From a virus, in IMG/VR virus record IMGVR_UViG_3300050015_000171, positions 1 through 29,658 of that record: 29,658 nucleotides of DNA; one strand, written 5' to 3'. Below the pieces are notes generated by a model. It was given only the letters and a program-made list of their open reading frames with translations. It did no database searches and was not told where the DNA came from. Each line of letters starts with the position of its first letter. Within the stretch, counting starts at the first letter, position 1. The position numbers were made by a program, and so were the translations under genes. This document shows positions 9,929 to 17,454 of the stretch, piece after piece.

Positions 9929-10550
9929 CTTTTACCACGGTCTGGCAGAAATTTACAGCCTTCAAGAAATTAACTTTATTTTTTGTTAAAATATTCAAGA
10001 AAGACTTACGATTATCTTCATTCAAATTTTCAAGTACCGGGTCAATATTTTGTTCCCAGAATCCTTCAGATAATACCATTTGGTTTCCATCACCTAAAAT
10101 GACTGTACGAGATTCATAACGGACACGTTTATTTGTGTCTTCATCATCCCTCATACCACGTTTGTTATCTTCATCGTCAGAACTGGTACTATCCACTTTA
10201 ACTTCCGTCTTTGTAGTTTCTAAAAAGGTGTCAAAGTATTCTTTTAAGTCCTTATCATTAACTTTATACTGTTTTGAGGCTAGTTGGATAGTATTTTCTA
10301 ATTCTAATCCACTTTCCAATACAGTTTCAACAACATAATCAATAGCTTCTTTTACAACAGGATCATAAGTTTCATAAGGATCTTTAATTTCTTTCTTAGC
10401 TTCAATTATGAAAGTTGCACTTATAGATTTTTGTTTTTTATCAATTGCACCGATTAACTTTTCAGTTAATAAGGAATCAACACTTTCAACTAAAGCAGTT
10501 GGATCTTGATTCTCACATGCTAATATGGTATTATTTGCTGTTAGATTCAT
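9924..10550 (-). CDS. Probable prohead core or head protein (gp68 position), unknown
   Basis: The 208-residue protein is acidic and helical, with a central low-complexity stretch of Asp, Glu, Ser and Lys (about residues 121-140). It ends in 'LNEDNRKSFLNILTKNKVNF' and a Cys near the C-terminus. It lies between portal gp20 and the gp67-like protein, the place of prohead core gene 68 in T4-like phages, but it is longer than T4 gp68 and I see no decisive motif. GGAGAA precedes the ATG, and the start overlaps the previous gene by 20 nt, so the genes are coupled. A role in the core is inferred from position and composition. Confidence 0.6.
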   Translation of the reverse strand: MNLTANNTILACENQDPTALVESVDSLLTEKLIGAIDKKQKSISATFIIEAKKEIKDPYETYDPVVKEAIDYVVETVLESGLELENTIQLASKQYKVNDKDLKEYFDTFLETTKTEVKVDSTSSDDEDNKRGMRDDEDTNKRVRYESRTVILGDGNQMVLSEGFWEQNIDPVLENLNEDNRKSFLNILTKNKVNFLKAVNFCQTVVKG

Positions 10551-10875
10551 CTTTTTTCTCCAATTTTAACTCTTTAATTGCTGGTTGTTTCCACGGTCGA
10601 GTTTCTGTTTTTGTTTCCGGTTTCTTAGGAACAACTAATTTAGATGCATCAACAGAAGTAAAGGGTACAGTAACTTGTGTTGATACTTTGGATACCTCTA
10701 CAGGCTTAGGTGTAACTTTGATAGGTTGTCTTTTTGCATGTACATGTGCCGAAGATACTCCATAAACCACTTTCGCTTCATTTGTTTTGGCTCGTAATGA
10801 TCTAGTATCACCAGCACCCGGTCTTAGAATTTTTTTATCACGCATGGCAGCCTTAAAATCTGGTCGTCTATTCAT
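10531..10875 (-). CDS. Small basic Pro/Lys-rich protein downstream of portal (unknown)
   Basis: The 114-residue protein is rich in Lys, Pro, Val and Thr, with an Arg-rich N-terminus ('NRRPDFKAAMRDKKILRPGA') and a Lys/Glu-rich C-terminus. It looks largely disordered. It starts immediately after the gp20 stop with a CAGGAG site and overlaps the next gene by 20 nt, so it belongs to the head-assembly operon. It may be an internal head or core protein. No family is recognised. Confidence 0.6.
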   Translation of the reverse strand: MNRRPDFKAAMRDKKILRPGAGDTRSLRAKTNEAKVVYGVSSAHVHAKRQPIKVTPKPVEVSKVSTQVTVPFTSVDASKLVVPKKPETKTETRPWKQPAIKELKLEKKDESNSK

Positions 10876-12165
10876 TTATTTTTCTCCTGATTTTTTCTTC
10901 TTTGCTGGTGGTTTTGTTTCAGGTTCATCGAAAAATGCACTATTCTCTAAAGAGGCATTTCTTTCGGCTTCCTTATCAGCAATAGGTTTTTCAGTTTTTA
11001 TCTGTTTCTCCATTAATTCGATTTCATCATCTGAAAAACGTAAAATATTTTTATTTATCCATTCACGTGATACGTAACGATCAACGATTGGACCAGGATC
11101 AAATTGTTGTAACAATTCAATTCGTGTTGACCAAATTTCTTGTTCCTTAGCTTCCTGGAAAACTGAATCTTTTTGATAATCAAAAGTTATTTTTTCTCTA
11201 ATTGGATCCCACTCATCAACAAGTATGATGCCCTTAAGGACTAACTGAGATTTCAAAAGTTCTTTAAATAAATGATCGAACCGTTTGCGTATCTTTGTAA
11301 TAAATCTCGAAAACTTTACCTCATCCCGTGAGATTTCGGCGGATCTTCCCATACCAAAACCAGAATCAGATTTCAATCTTGAAGTAGGAACATGAAGAGC
11401 TTTGTATAACCTTTCTTGGAAATACATAATATCTTCTATTTGACCTAAATTGGTATTGGAGATTATTATACCAGCATCAATTGTGTATGTATGATATTGA
11501 TTATAAAGAGTTTCTTTGATTGTTAAATTCCCAACATCAATTTTTTCAGTCAAATATTCTATCTTAGTAATCCGATGATTTACATATTGATTCTCTTGAA
11601 CTAAGTGGGCTAAAGTTTTATATCCAAATTTACGTGCTAACTTATTTAAAGTATTTAAACCCAATTTTCCAGAAAAATTAGCGGCCGTTGTATCTTTATT
11701 GATTTCCAAAAAGTATTCATTTAATTTCCCAGCATTATCAATATGTTTCCAAACATCAGATGCTTTTGTACTTTTAGTTTCTCTAATAAAATCTACCAAT
11801 AAATCCAAACATTTTTTATCAAATTTAATGGTTTGATTTTTAAATACCTTTTCCTTATATTCAGGATTCAAAAAATTATCATGATTACGTTTAGAAAGAT
11901 TTTTACATCTTTGAATATAAATTTCGGTACCTTTAAATTCCTTAAATCCTTCTTTTTGTTTCTCAATTTGTTCTTCACGCCAAATAGGATCTTTATATAG
12001 TTCTATTACTTTATCAGTACCTTTTCTAAAATTCTCAATTGCAGATTGTTTACATCTTTCTGAATTAGGACCAGACGTTCTAGCTTTAGAAACACTCTTT
12101 GAAACCTTTTTATAAATTTTCTTTTTACGTTCAGGATCCAAATTTAATTTTTTATGATATTCCAA
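10876..12165 (-). CDS. 20: Portal gp20, downstream part: intein C-part plus C-extein
   Basis: From an in-frame TTG at 12165, residues 1-237 are the rest of an intein. They include a basic region with NUMOD3-like helices ('KARTSGPNSERCKQSAIENF') and the C-terminal splice block 'YHTYTIDAGIIISN'. From Thr238 the chain is portal: 'TNLGQIEDIMYFQERLYKAL' and 'HVPTSRLKSDSGF', matching the T4 gp20 segment that follows 'TLPGG'. The frame is the same as that of the upstream piece, the only break being one TAA at 12253-12255. No ATG or ribosome site exists before the extein, so the TTG is a track-style start rather than a convincing one. The two portal exteins add up to 532 residues, close to T4 gp20 (524). 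See the intein entry. Confidence 0.8.
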   Translation of the reverse strand: MEYHKKLNLDPERKKKIYKKVSKSVSKARTSGPNSERCKQSAIENFRKGTDKVIELYKDPIWREEQIEKQKEGFKEFKGTEIYIQRCKNLSKRNHDNFLNPEYKEKVFKNQTIKFDKKCLDLLVDFIRETKSTKASDVWKHIDNAGKLNEYFLEINKDTTAANFSGKLGLNTLNKLARKFGYKTLAHLVQENQYVNHRITKIEYLTEKIDVGNLTIKETLYNQYHTYTIDAGIIISNTNLGQIEDIMYFQERLYKALHVPTSRLKSDSGFGMGRSAEISRDEVKFSRFITKIRKRFDHLFKELLKSQLVLKGIILVDEWDPIREKITFDYQKDSVFQEAKEQEIWSTRIELLQQFDPGPIVDRYVSREWINKNILRFSDDEIELMEKQIKTEKPIADKEAERNASLENSAFFDEPETKPPAKKKKSGEK

Positions 12166-12798
12166 AGATTTTTTACTTACATTTTTACAATGTTCTTTAT
12201 ATTTTTCTGGTTCATTTTCTTTTAAATTTAAAACATAATTATTTTCTGAATGTTATAATAAATGATCTTTATGACCCATTTTAACCAAATTATTTGGATG
12301 ATTATTAAATCTATTAAAATCCTTGTGATGTGTTATTGTCTTTTTTGTATCTTTATATTTTTCATTATAAGTCCATACATTTTCTGGAAAATACTTAGAA
12401 ACCATTCTATGTACGAATTCCCATTCCTTAGTATCATTTTGATAAATCTGTTTATATTTACTAGGATTAGAATTTTGTATTTTTTCTTCACGTTCATATA
12501 GAGGTATTAAACTATCACCAACAACTAAATCTTTGGCATCCACTTTACCTCTACCAATTATAGGAAATCTATGATCCGGTGTACAAATAAGACTCTTACC
12601 ATTATCTAAATAAATTTTCATAACATCAGTATTTTTTCGAGTAACACCTGCCCATTCAATTAACCCAGGTACTATATGACCATTTGGATCACAACTATAA
12701 ACCCAATTTTCTTTTCCTTTATTAAATTCATCAATCAAAATGGATAGTTTTTCAGTTCTTCCATCTAATAATTTAATTTCAGTGTCTAAAGCAATACA
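11455..12798 (-). other. gp20 intein with HNH domain, interrupted by in-frame TAA
   Basis: The intein begins at Cys341 of gp20 ('CIALDTEIKLLDGRTEKL', block A) after 'TTLPAG' and has block B 'CTPDHRF'. An HNH endonuclease motif follows ('HHKDFNRFNNHPNNLVKMGH'), then NUMOD-like helices, and it ends 'DAGIIISN' before Thr. It spans 448 codon positions. The penultimate residue is Ser rather than the usual His, and the +1 residue is Thr. A TAA at 12253-12255 interrupts the frame just after the HNH motif, but the same frame resumes and runs to the end of gp20. The N-extein and C-extein join cleanly to a T4-like portal, so the borders are well supported. Splicing activity cannot be judged from sequence. 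Confidence 0.85.
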
Positions 12799-13818
12799 GC
12801 CCGCAGGAAGTGTAGTTACTTCAGTTCCTCTACCGCCTTCACGTCTAGGCAAGAAGAAATCCTCTTGCATGGATAAAAACTTCTTATCATCACGGACCGC
12901 ACCAGTATTAGAATCATAAACAATTTTATTTCTAAAATCATTCATAATTACTTTGATATATTGTTCTGCACGATTTGTTGGCATGTTACCAACATCAATA
13001 TAAAATACTCTTCTTTCAGCGGCTCTACTTAATCTATAAATTACATGCGCGTCTTCCATCGCCCGTAATTGATTTAATGGTTTAATAGCTTTATGTAAAT
13101 AGCTAACAACCATATTACGTGTACTGTCAATTTGTCCAGAATGCACATAACAAATAGAATCAGTTGCGATTTTTACGCCGACTGCGGTTGTACTTTCTAC
13201 GTTTACAATACCGCGTTCATTGTAAAGATAATATTCGAGAATGGCATCAATAATTTCAACGCCACCTTCTCCTAATTTCTTTTTAATTTCACGAATCTTT
13301 CGTACTCTTCTAGGATCTAGATAACGTAATTCTTGAATACCTTTATCAGGATCTTCAGGATTAATCATTATATGATAAAAAAGTCTACCATCAACATACC
13401 AGCGCCGGAAGATTTCCATTCCATCTTCATTGAAATTTAAAAGTTTTAGGATTTCCTCAAAGGCCTCTCTAATGTCATTTTTAATAGAATCTGGTTGATC
13501 TAGTTGTTCTAGATTCACTTGTATAGCAGGTTTATTGTCCTCTTGAACCACTGCATCCGTTATAATGTCCTCTATGGCCTGTTCACATTCAGGTTGCATC
13601 GCCATATCTTTATATCTGGTGATGAGTTCACTCTCATTTTTGGCAGTCCCCTCCAAATCGACATACGTCCCGTATATACCACCACTTGCAATTTGAGACG
13701 CACCATCTAGGTTCGCCGGGATTGCAAATGACTTGAATTTTTGGACCGGGTCATGATCACCAAATTGGAATCCCAATAAACGGAATGACTCCAATAAAAA
13801 TTTATTTTTTATTGGCAT
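12253..13818 (-). CDS. 20: Portal gp20, upstream part: N-extein plus intein N-part
   Basis: Residues 1-340 are the portal N-terminal two thirds: 'LITRYKDMAMQPECEQAIED', 'FRRWYVDGRLFYHIM', 'LRYLDPRRVRKIREI', 'YRLSRAAERRVFYIDVGNMP', 'FFLPRREGGRGTEVTTLPAG'. These match T4-like gp20, which forms the dodecameric ring at the head vertex, docks the terminase and carries DNA in and out. Residues 341-521 are intein, and the ORF then ends in TAA. The start ATG 13818 has GAGG 9 nt upstream and lies inside the last codons of the GIY-YIG endonuclease gene (10-nt overlap). If the TAA is real and not suppressed, no full portal could be made, which is hard to reconcile with an essential gene. Confidence 0.9.
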   Translation of the reverse strand: MPIKNKFLLESFRLLGFQFGDHDPVQKFKSFAIPANLDGASQIASGGIYGTYVDLEGTAKNESELITRYKDMAMQPECEQAIEDIITDAVVQEDNKPAIQVNLEQLDQPDSIKNDIREAFEEILKLLNFNEDGMEIFRRWYVDGRLFYHIMINPEDPDKGIQELRYLDPRRVRKIREIKKKLGEGGVEIIDAILEYYLYNERGIVNVESTTAVGVKIATDSICYVHSGQIDSTRNMVVSYLHKAIKPLNQLRAMEDAHVIYRLSRAAERRVFYIDVGNMPTNRAEQYIKVIMNDFRNKIVYDSNTGAVRDDKKFLSMQEDFFLPRREGGRGTEVTTLPAGCIALDTEIKLLDGRTEKLSILIDEFNKGKENWVYSCDPNGHIVPGLIEWAGVTRKNTDVMKIYLDNGKSLICTPDHRFPIIGRGKVDAKDLVVGDSLIPLYEREEKIQNSNPSKYKQIYQNDTKEWEFVHRMVSKYFPENVWTYNEKYKDTKKTITHHKDFNRFNNHPNNLVKMGHKDHLL

Positions 13819-14414
13819 GTGATAGCCTCAAGCTTATGACATTTAAAACCTTTATGGTGTTTTCTTTTTCCTTGATTTACAGAAATCATATGACTGTGAT
13901 TTAAATTATTAGATTTACAAAATTTAGTAAGATTATTTATTTCTTTTTCTTTGCCATTTGGATAAATAATCAACCAATTTTGGGCTTTAGCTTCAGAAAC
14001 ACTAATAGAAATTTTTCTTTTTTGTGCCTCAGTATGTTTATATCCCTTATGTGCGTCACTTAATTTTTTTCTTAATTCCGGTGATGCCTTTTTACCCCAG
14101 TTCCAATGTTTTTCTCCAGAGGGACACCCACCTTCACCTCCAGGTGTTAAATTAATTAGAGGTCCTGTACCTAAACATTTTCTACCAAATTTTTCTATCA
14201 ACATAATTTCATTTCGATAAGCAGTTATTTCAGATTTTCCTTTATAATAAAATTCTACTTTGGGTTTAATACCTAATTTATTATGAACCTTCATAATATT
14301 TTGAAAATGCTTGCTATGATATCCTTCAAATCGGTTATCTTTTCCTTTACCAACATAAAAAGGTTCAGGAATTTCTTTATCAGTTCTATACCAAATATAA
14401 GTGTAATATGTCAT
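13809..14414 (-). CDS. GIY-YIG homing endonuclease with NUMOD3 helices
   Basis: The 201-residue protein opens with 'YYTYIWYRTD…PFYVGKGK', the GIY-YIG class core in its 'YVGKG' variant. 'AYRNEIMLIEKFG' follows with the catalytic Glu region. Next come tandem NUMOD3-like helices ('SPELRKKLSDAHKG' and 'TEAQKRKISISVSEA') and an IENR1/NUMOD1-like DNA-binding tail ('IYPNGKEKEINNLTKFCKSN'). This is the architecture of phage Seg-type homing endonucleases, which cut an allele lacking them and spread by repair. It lies immediately upstream of gp20 and overlaps its start, so its likely target is the gp19-gp20 junction. That is inferred from the usual habit of free-standing endonucleases. Confidence 0.85.
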   Translation of the reverse strand: MTYYTYIWYRTDKEIPEPFYVGKGKDNRFEGYHSKHFQNIMKVHNKLGIKPKVEFYYKGKSEITAYRNEIMLIEKFGRKCLGTGPLINLTPGGEGGCPSGEKHWNWGKKASPELRKKLSDAHKGYKHTEAQKRKISISVSEAKAQNWLIIYPNGKEKEINNLTKFCKSNNLNHSHMISVNQGKRKHHKGFKCHKLEAITCQ

Positions 14415-14428
14415 TTAATAAAATCCAA

Positions 14429-14451
14429 AAGGGTACCTCTTAGGTACCCTT
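14429..14451 (-). other. Perfect 10-bp hairpin at the predicted 5' end of the endonuclease-gp20 mRNA
   Basis: AAGGGTACCT (14429-14438) pairs with AGGTACCCTT (14442-14451) around a 3-nt loop. On the minus strand it is followed by TTTTGGATTTT, so it may terminate gp19 transcription. It also begins 3 nt after the start predicted from the late box at 14460-14467, so it could cap the next mRNA. Confidence 0.65.
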
Positions 14452-14459
14452 ATGAATAA

Positions 14460-14467
14460 TATTTATA
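14460..14467 (-). promoter_or_regulatory. Late promoter box TATAAATA before endonuclease-gp20
   Basis: This is an exact T4 late box on the minus strand between the gp19 stop and the endonuclease start. The predicted transcript start is about 14454, immediately before the hairpin 14451-14429. Confidence 0.75.
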
Positions 14468-14477
14468 TTGAAACTCT

Positions 14478-15065
14478 TTAAGGATTTGTAGAAATCTGGC
14501 TACCATCATCAGTAGTCGGACCATTTACCCCGGTAGCATCCCACCATTGATATCTCAGAGTAACTTGGAATTTCTCAATCGTGTCATTAGTTCCCCAATC
14601 TAACTCCATTGTTCCTAAGTCAGTTGGAAAAAACCCTTCCATCTGATAAATCTTAATAGGTACGTCACCAATTTTGGCTAATTGTTGAACTTGCGCATTA
14701 GCTGTATAAGCAGCAGGTGTAGCAGCTAGAGGATCACGTATATTACCATCATGAGAGTTCAAAGCACTCATCCATAATTCAAAGGCATCACGAATGACAA
14801 AGTTTTCATCATTCATGACTGTAATTGTCCAAGGTTCAAATGTACGATCCCCGGGATAATAGGATTTTCTTCCCATGTAAGGCAAATCTATTTCACCTAG
14901 TTTACTAGCAGGAATAGATGTTGCTTCCGCCAAAAATGTCATTAATCCACTGGCATTACCCGGAGGTGTTGCCAAGGGTGGGAAAGCAAAGACAACTTGG
15001 AATAGATTAGGTCTTGTACCGCTACCTACTAATGCGGCTCTAAAACCAGTAATACTTCTAGGCAT
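14478..15065 (-). CDS. 19: Tail tube protein gp19
   Basis: The 195-residue protein matches T4 gp19 along its length: 'GTRPNLFQVVFAFP' (T4 'ARPNLFEVEI'), 'GRKSYYPGDRTFEPWTITVM' then 'NDENF' (T4 'GDRTFDDWTVTVMNDE'), 'IKIYQMEGFFPTDLGTMELD' and a final 'FQVTLRYQWWD'. gp19 hexamers stack to form the inner tube of the contractile tail. It is slightly longer than T4 gp19 (163). TTTAAGGAG lies before the ATG, and it follows gp18 with a 23-nt gap, so sheath and tube are made from one mRNA. Confidence 0.96.
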   Translation of the reverse strand: MPRSITGFRAALVGSGTRPNLFQVVFAFPPLATPPGNASGLMTFLAEATSIPASKLGEIDLPYMGRKSYYPGDRTFEPWTITVMNDENFVIRDAFELWMSALNSHDGNIRDPLAATPAAYTANAQVQQLAKIGDVPIKIYQMEGFFPTDLGTMELDWGTNDTIEKFQVTLRYQWWDATGVNGPTTDDGSQISTNP

Positions 15066-15088
15066 TTAATTAACTCCTTAAACCTTTC

Positions 15089-17356
15089 TTAGAATTGTCC
15101 AATAATTTCACTGAAATCTACTCCAGTACGTGTGGCAATAAAATTCAATTGAATGAAATTGATACTCTTAGTAGGTTGTAAGTAAATATCACCTTGGAAT
15201 TGGTTCATATCAATCATATCGGGTGTATTATTTGTAGAATCACAAACAACCTGATATGCATATAAACCACGTCTACCTTGAATATCACGTAAATATGGAT
15301 CAATCAAACCAACGAATTGTGCGCGGGTGATAGCATCATTTAATTCAAATAATACATATTTTGCCGCAATAGCAATAGCTTGTTCAATTACAATAAATAA
15401 CCGTCTAACATTGATACGATCAAAAGCGCTAGGTTGAGATAACATGGTTTTATCACCAAATAAAACAACCCCTTGTCCTGCAAGAGAAATAACAGGATTA
15501 ATACCAGATTGATATAAAACATCGCGGTAGGCTTGTTTTGGATTCCATGCTAAGTTAATTGCTCCCTTGATATTACCACGATTTAAACCGGCAGGAGAGA
15601 ACCACGGATCACGAGTTTGATCGGTACGGACACATAAACCAGCAATGTCGCCGTTATCAGGTACGTAACGATAAACGTCATTCCATTTATCATACTTGTA
15701 AAGCCAGTTGCTTGTCATAAATGCATAGCTAGAACTTGGTAAAGTATTTCTGTAAGTAACCAAATCTGAAGCTTCATTACCAGCATTGTTGACAACTAAA
15801 TCAGATGGTGGTGATAAGAATACAACTGAATCCATACGGGTTTCAGCAATTTCTGTAATCAAGTATTCCACAACAGTGGCATCATAACTTGCAGTTAAAA
15901 TTAATCCAAATGAGAAATCGTCCACATTGAATAAATCATAACCAGACATGATTTGTCCATCTTCTAATGAACCACCATCGCTTCCACCTTCTAAAATTCT
16001 AACGTAAGAAACTGAAGATGTTCCACCAGATAATGCAGTTGAAGAAACAGCAGTAACTAAATCACTACCATCTCCACCAGATGCAAATGCCAATGAAACT
16101 ATAGCAGCCGCAGAAACATAACCATTTATTGCAGCCAAAACATCGGCGGCAGTAGAGGTTATCGCGCCCGTTGCATATGCTAAAGTTACAGCAATTAAAT
16201 AATGAGAACCGCTTGTACCTGATCCAGAAACAGCCACTATAATAGCAGAATCAGAACCAGGATTTATGTATTGTATATTAATGTAATTACCATTAATACC
16301 AGCAATTCTTGAGGTATACACGATACCTGCATTTGTTGCTAATACGGCTAAAGTTGCGGCAGTACCAGCCACATATAAATCATCAAATGCGGTATTTGCA
16401 GCAGTTGTTCCCCAATTAGAAACTGTTGAAGGGAAATCTAACCAACGGACCCAATTTGATGTACGGTCAAGCACTGTAGGATAGTAAATACTTGCGCCTT
16501 GAGCGTTTTGTGCATCAACAGCCTTTGAAACGAAACCGAAGGTTTCTAATACTGTTCCTGGGGCACCGCTAATAACACCTAGGTTATCAACTACAACAAT
16601 GTGTAATTGATCTCCACTACCGTTTAAATTAGCGACATACGGAGAAGTACCAGGAGCGCTAGTGAAATATAATTTCCAAGTCCATGTTGCGAATTGAGTT
16701 GCATCATCGCAAATAGCAACTTGAATACCATTTCCTAATGCACCAGCATACTTAGCACAAAATTCACCGGCATTTGCATTACCCGTTGCGTAGTTGGCTA
16801 AATAATCAGTTTCATTTAAAATCTTTAAACCGACAGTAGGAGTTAAAACAGCTAATATTGTAATAGTATCGCCATTAGTTGGTGCTACTGTAATTGTTGG
16901 GGGTGAATCAACTGTATAACCAGAACCAGGATCTGTAATAGTAACACCTACAATTTCTCCACCATCTACAGTTGCCGTTGCTGTAGCAGAACCGGAAGAA
17001 AATGTTAAAGTAGGAACGTGTACATAACCCGCACCGGGATTTGTAATTGAAATATATGTAACACCGTCATTAATTACCGCAGCATTTCTTGCATCAGTTG
17101 GCAATACACGAACAACATTTAAGTTATTCCCATATTGTAAAAAGCTATCAGCGGTAAAAAATACATCGGCGGTCGCGTTAGAAGGTTCTCCAAAAGTTTT
17201 AACTAAAGTTCCTTCACTATCTACTAATGTTTTGACACTTGCCGGGCCCCAGGTAAAGGGACCAGCCAATACACCACCTGTAGTTGCTACGGCAGGTACA
17301 TAAGTGGAGAGGTCAATTTCATTAATAGAAACACCTGGACTTATTAAGAATGCCAT
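15089..17356 (-). CDS. 18: Tail sheath protein gp18 with inserted domains
   Basis: The 755-residue protein begins 'AFLISPGVSINEIDLSTYVP' and 'GVLAGPFTWGPA', the standard T4-like sheath N-terminus. It ends with the conserved sheath core ('FVGLIDPYLRDIQGRRGLYA', then 'YLQPTKSINFIQLNFIATRT'). The sheath contracts to drive the tube through the cell envelope. Compared with T4 gp18 (659) it carries extra material. Residues about 98-172 hold two 'NPGAGY/DPGSGY' repeats with 'PPTITV', and about 330-450 is a Gly/Ser/Ala-rich segment ('SGTSGSHYLIAVTL', 'GGDGSDLVTAVSS'). These are probably outward-facing decorations. A TATAAATA box lies 67 nt upstream and AAGGAG precedes the ATG. Confidence 0.95.
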   Translation of the reverse strand: MAFLISPGVSINEIDLSTYVPAVATTGGVLAGPFTWGPASVKTLVDSEGTLVKTFGEPSNATADVFFTADSFLQYGNNLNVVRVLPTDARNAAVINDGVTYISITNPGAGYVHVPTLTFSSGSATATATVDGGEIVGVTITDPGSGYTVDSPPTITVAPTNGDTITILAVLTPTVGLKILNETDYLANYATGNANAGEFCAKYAGALGNGIQVAICDDATQFATWTWKLYFTSAPGTSPYVANLNGSGDQLHIVVVDNLGVISGAPGTVLETFGFVSKAVDAQNAQGASIYYPTVLDRTSNWVRWLDFPSTVSNWGTTAANTAFDDLYVAGTAATLAVLATNAGIVYTSRIAGINGNYINIQYINPGSDSAIIVAVSGSGTSGSHYLIAVTLAYATGAITSTAADVLAAINGYVSAAAIVSLAFASGGDGSDLVTAVSSTALSGGTSSVSYVRILEGGSDGGSLEDGQIMSGYDLFNVDDFSFGLILTASYDATVVEYLITEIAETRMDSVVFLSPPSDLVVNNAGNEASDLVTYRNTLPSSSYAFMTSNWLYKYDKWNDVYRYVPDNGDIAGLCVRTDQTRDPWFSPAGLNRGNIKGAINLAWNPKQAYRDVLYQSGINPVISLAGQGVVLFGDKTMLSQPSAFDRINVRRLFIVIEQAIAIAAKYVLFELNDAITRAQFVGLIDPYLRDIQGRRGLYAYQVVCDSTNNTPDMIDMNQFQGDIYLQPTKSINFIQLNFIATRTGVDFSEIIGQF

Positions 17357-17422
17357 CGTGTATCTCCTTGTTTTCTATAATCTCTAAATTGCGATTATTA
17401 TGTAAATCTATACTTTCAAAGA

Positions 17423-17430
17423 TATTTATA
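17423..17430 (-). promoter_or_regulatory. Late promoter box TATAAATA for gp18-gp19
   Basis: This is an exact late box on the minus strand between the gp17 stop and the gp18 start. The predicted start near 17417 leaves a leader of about 61 nt carrying AAGGAG. Confidence 0.85.
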
Positions 17431-17454
17431 AGTTTCAGGATTTCTAATTTTCCT

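Noticed and set aside
9907-11077. Plus-strand ORFs opposite the small head genes
   Set aside because: All lie fully antisense to genes with good ribosome sites and assigned or coupled reading frames.
12099-12501. Plus-strand ORFs 12099-12284 and 12262-12501
   Set aside because: Phe/Ile/Tyr-rich antisense shadows of the AT-rich gp20 intein; no ribosome site or recognisable domain.
10876-13818. Stop-codon reassignment as explanation of the TAA in gp20
   Set aside because: The codon is TAA, and TAA ends many genes here, for example both gp17-N and the gp21-upstream gene. TAG and TGA also act as normal stops, so no recoding is supported.
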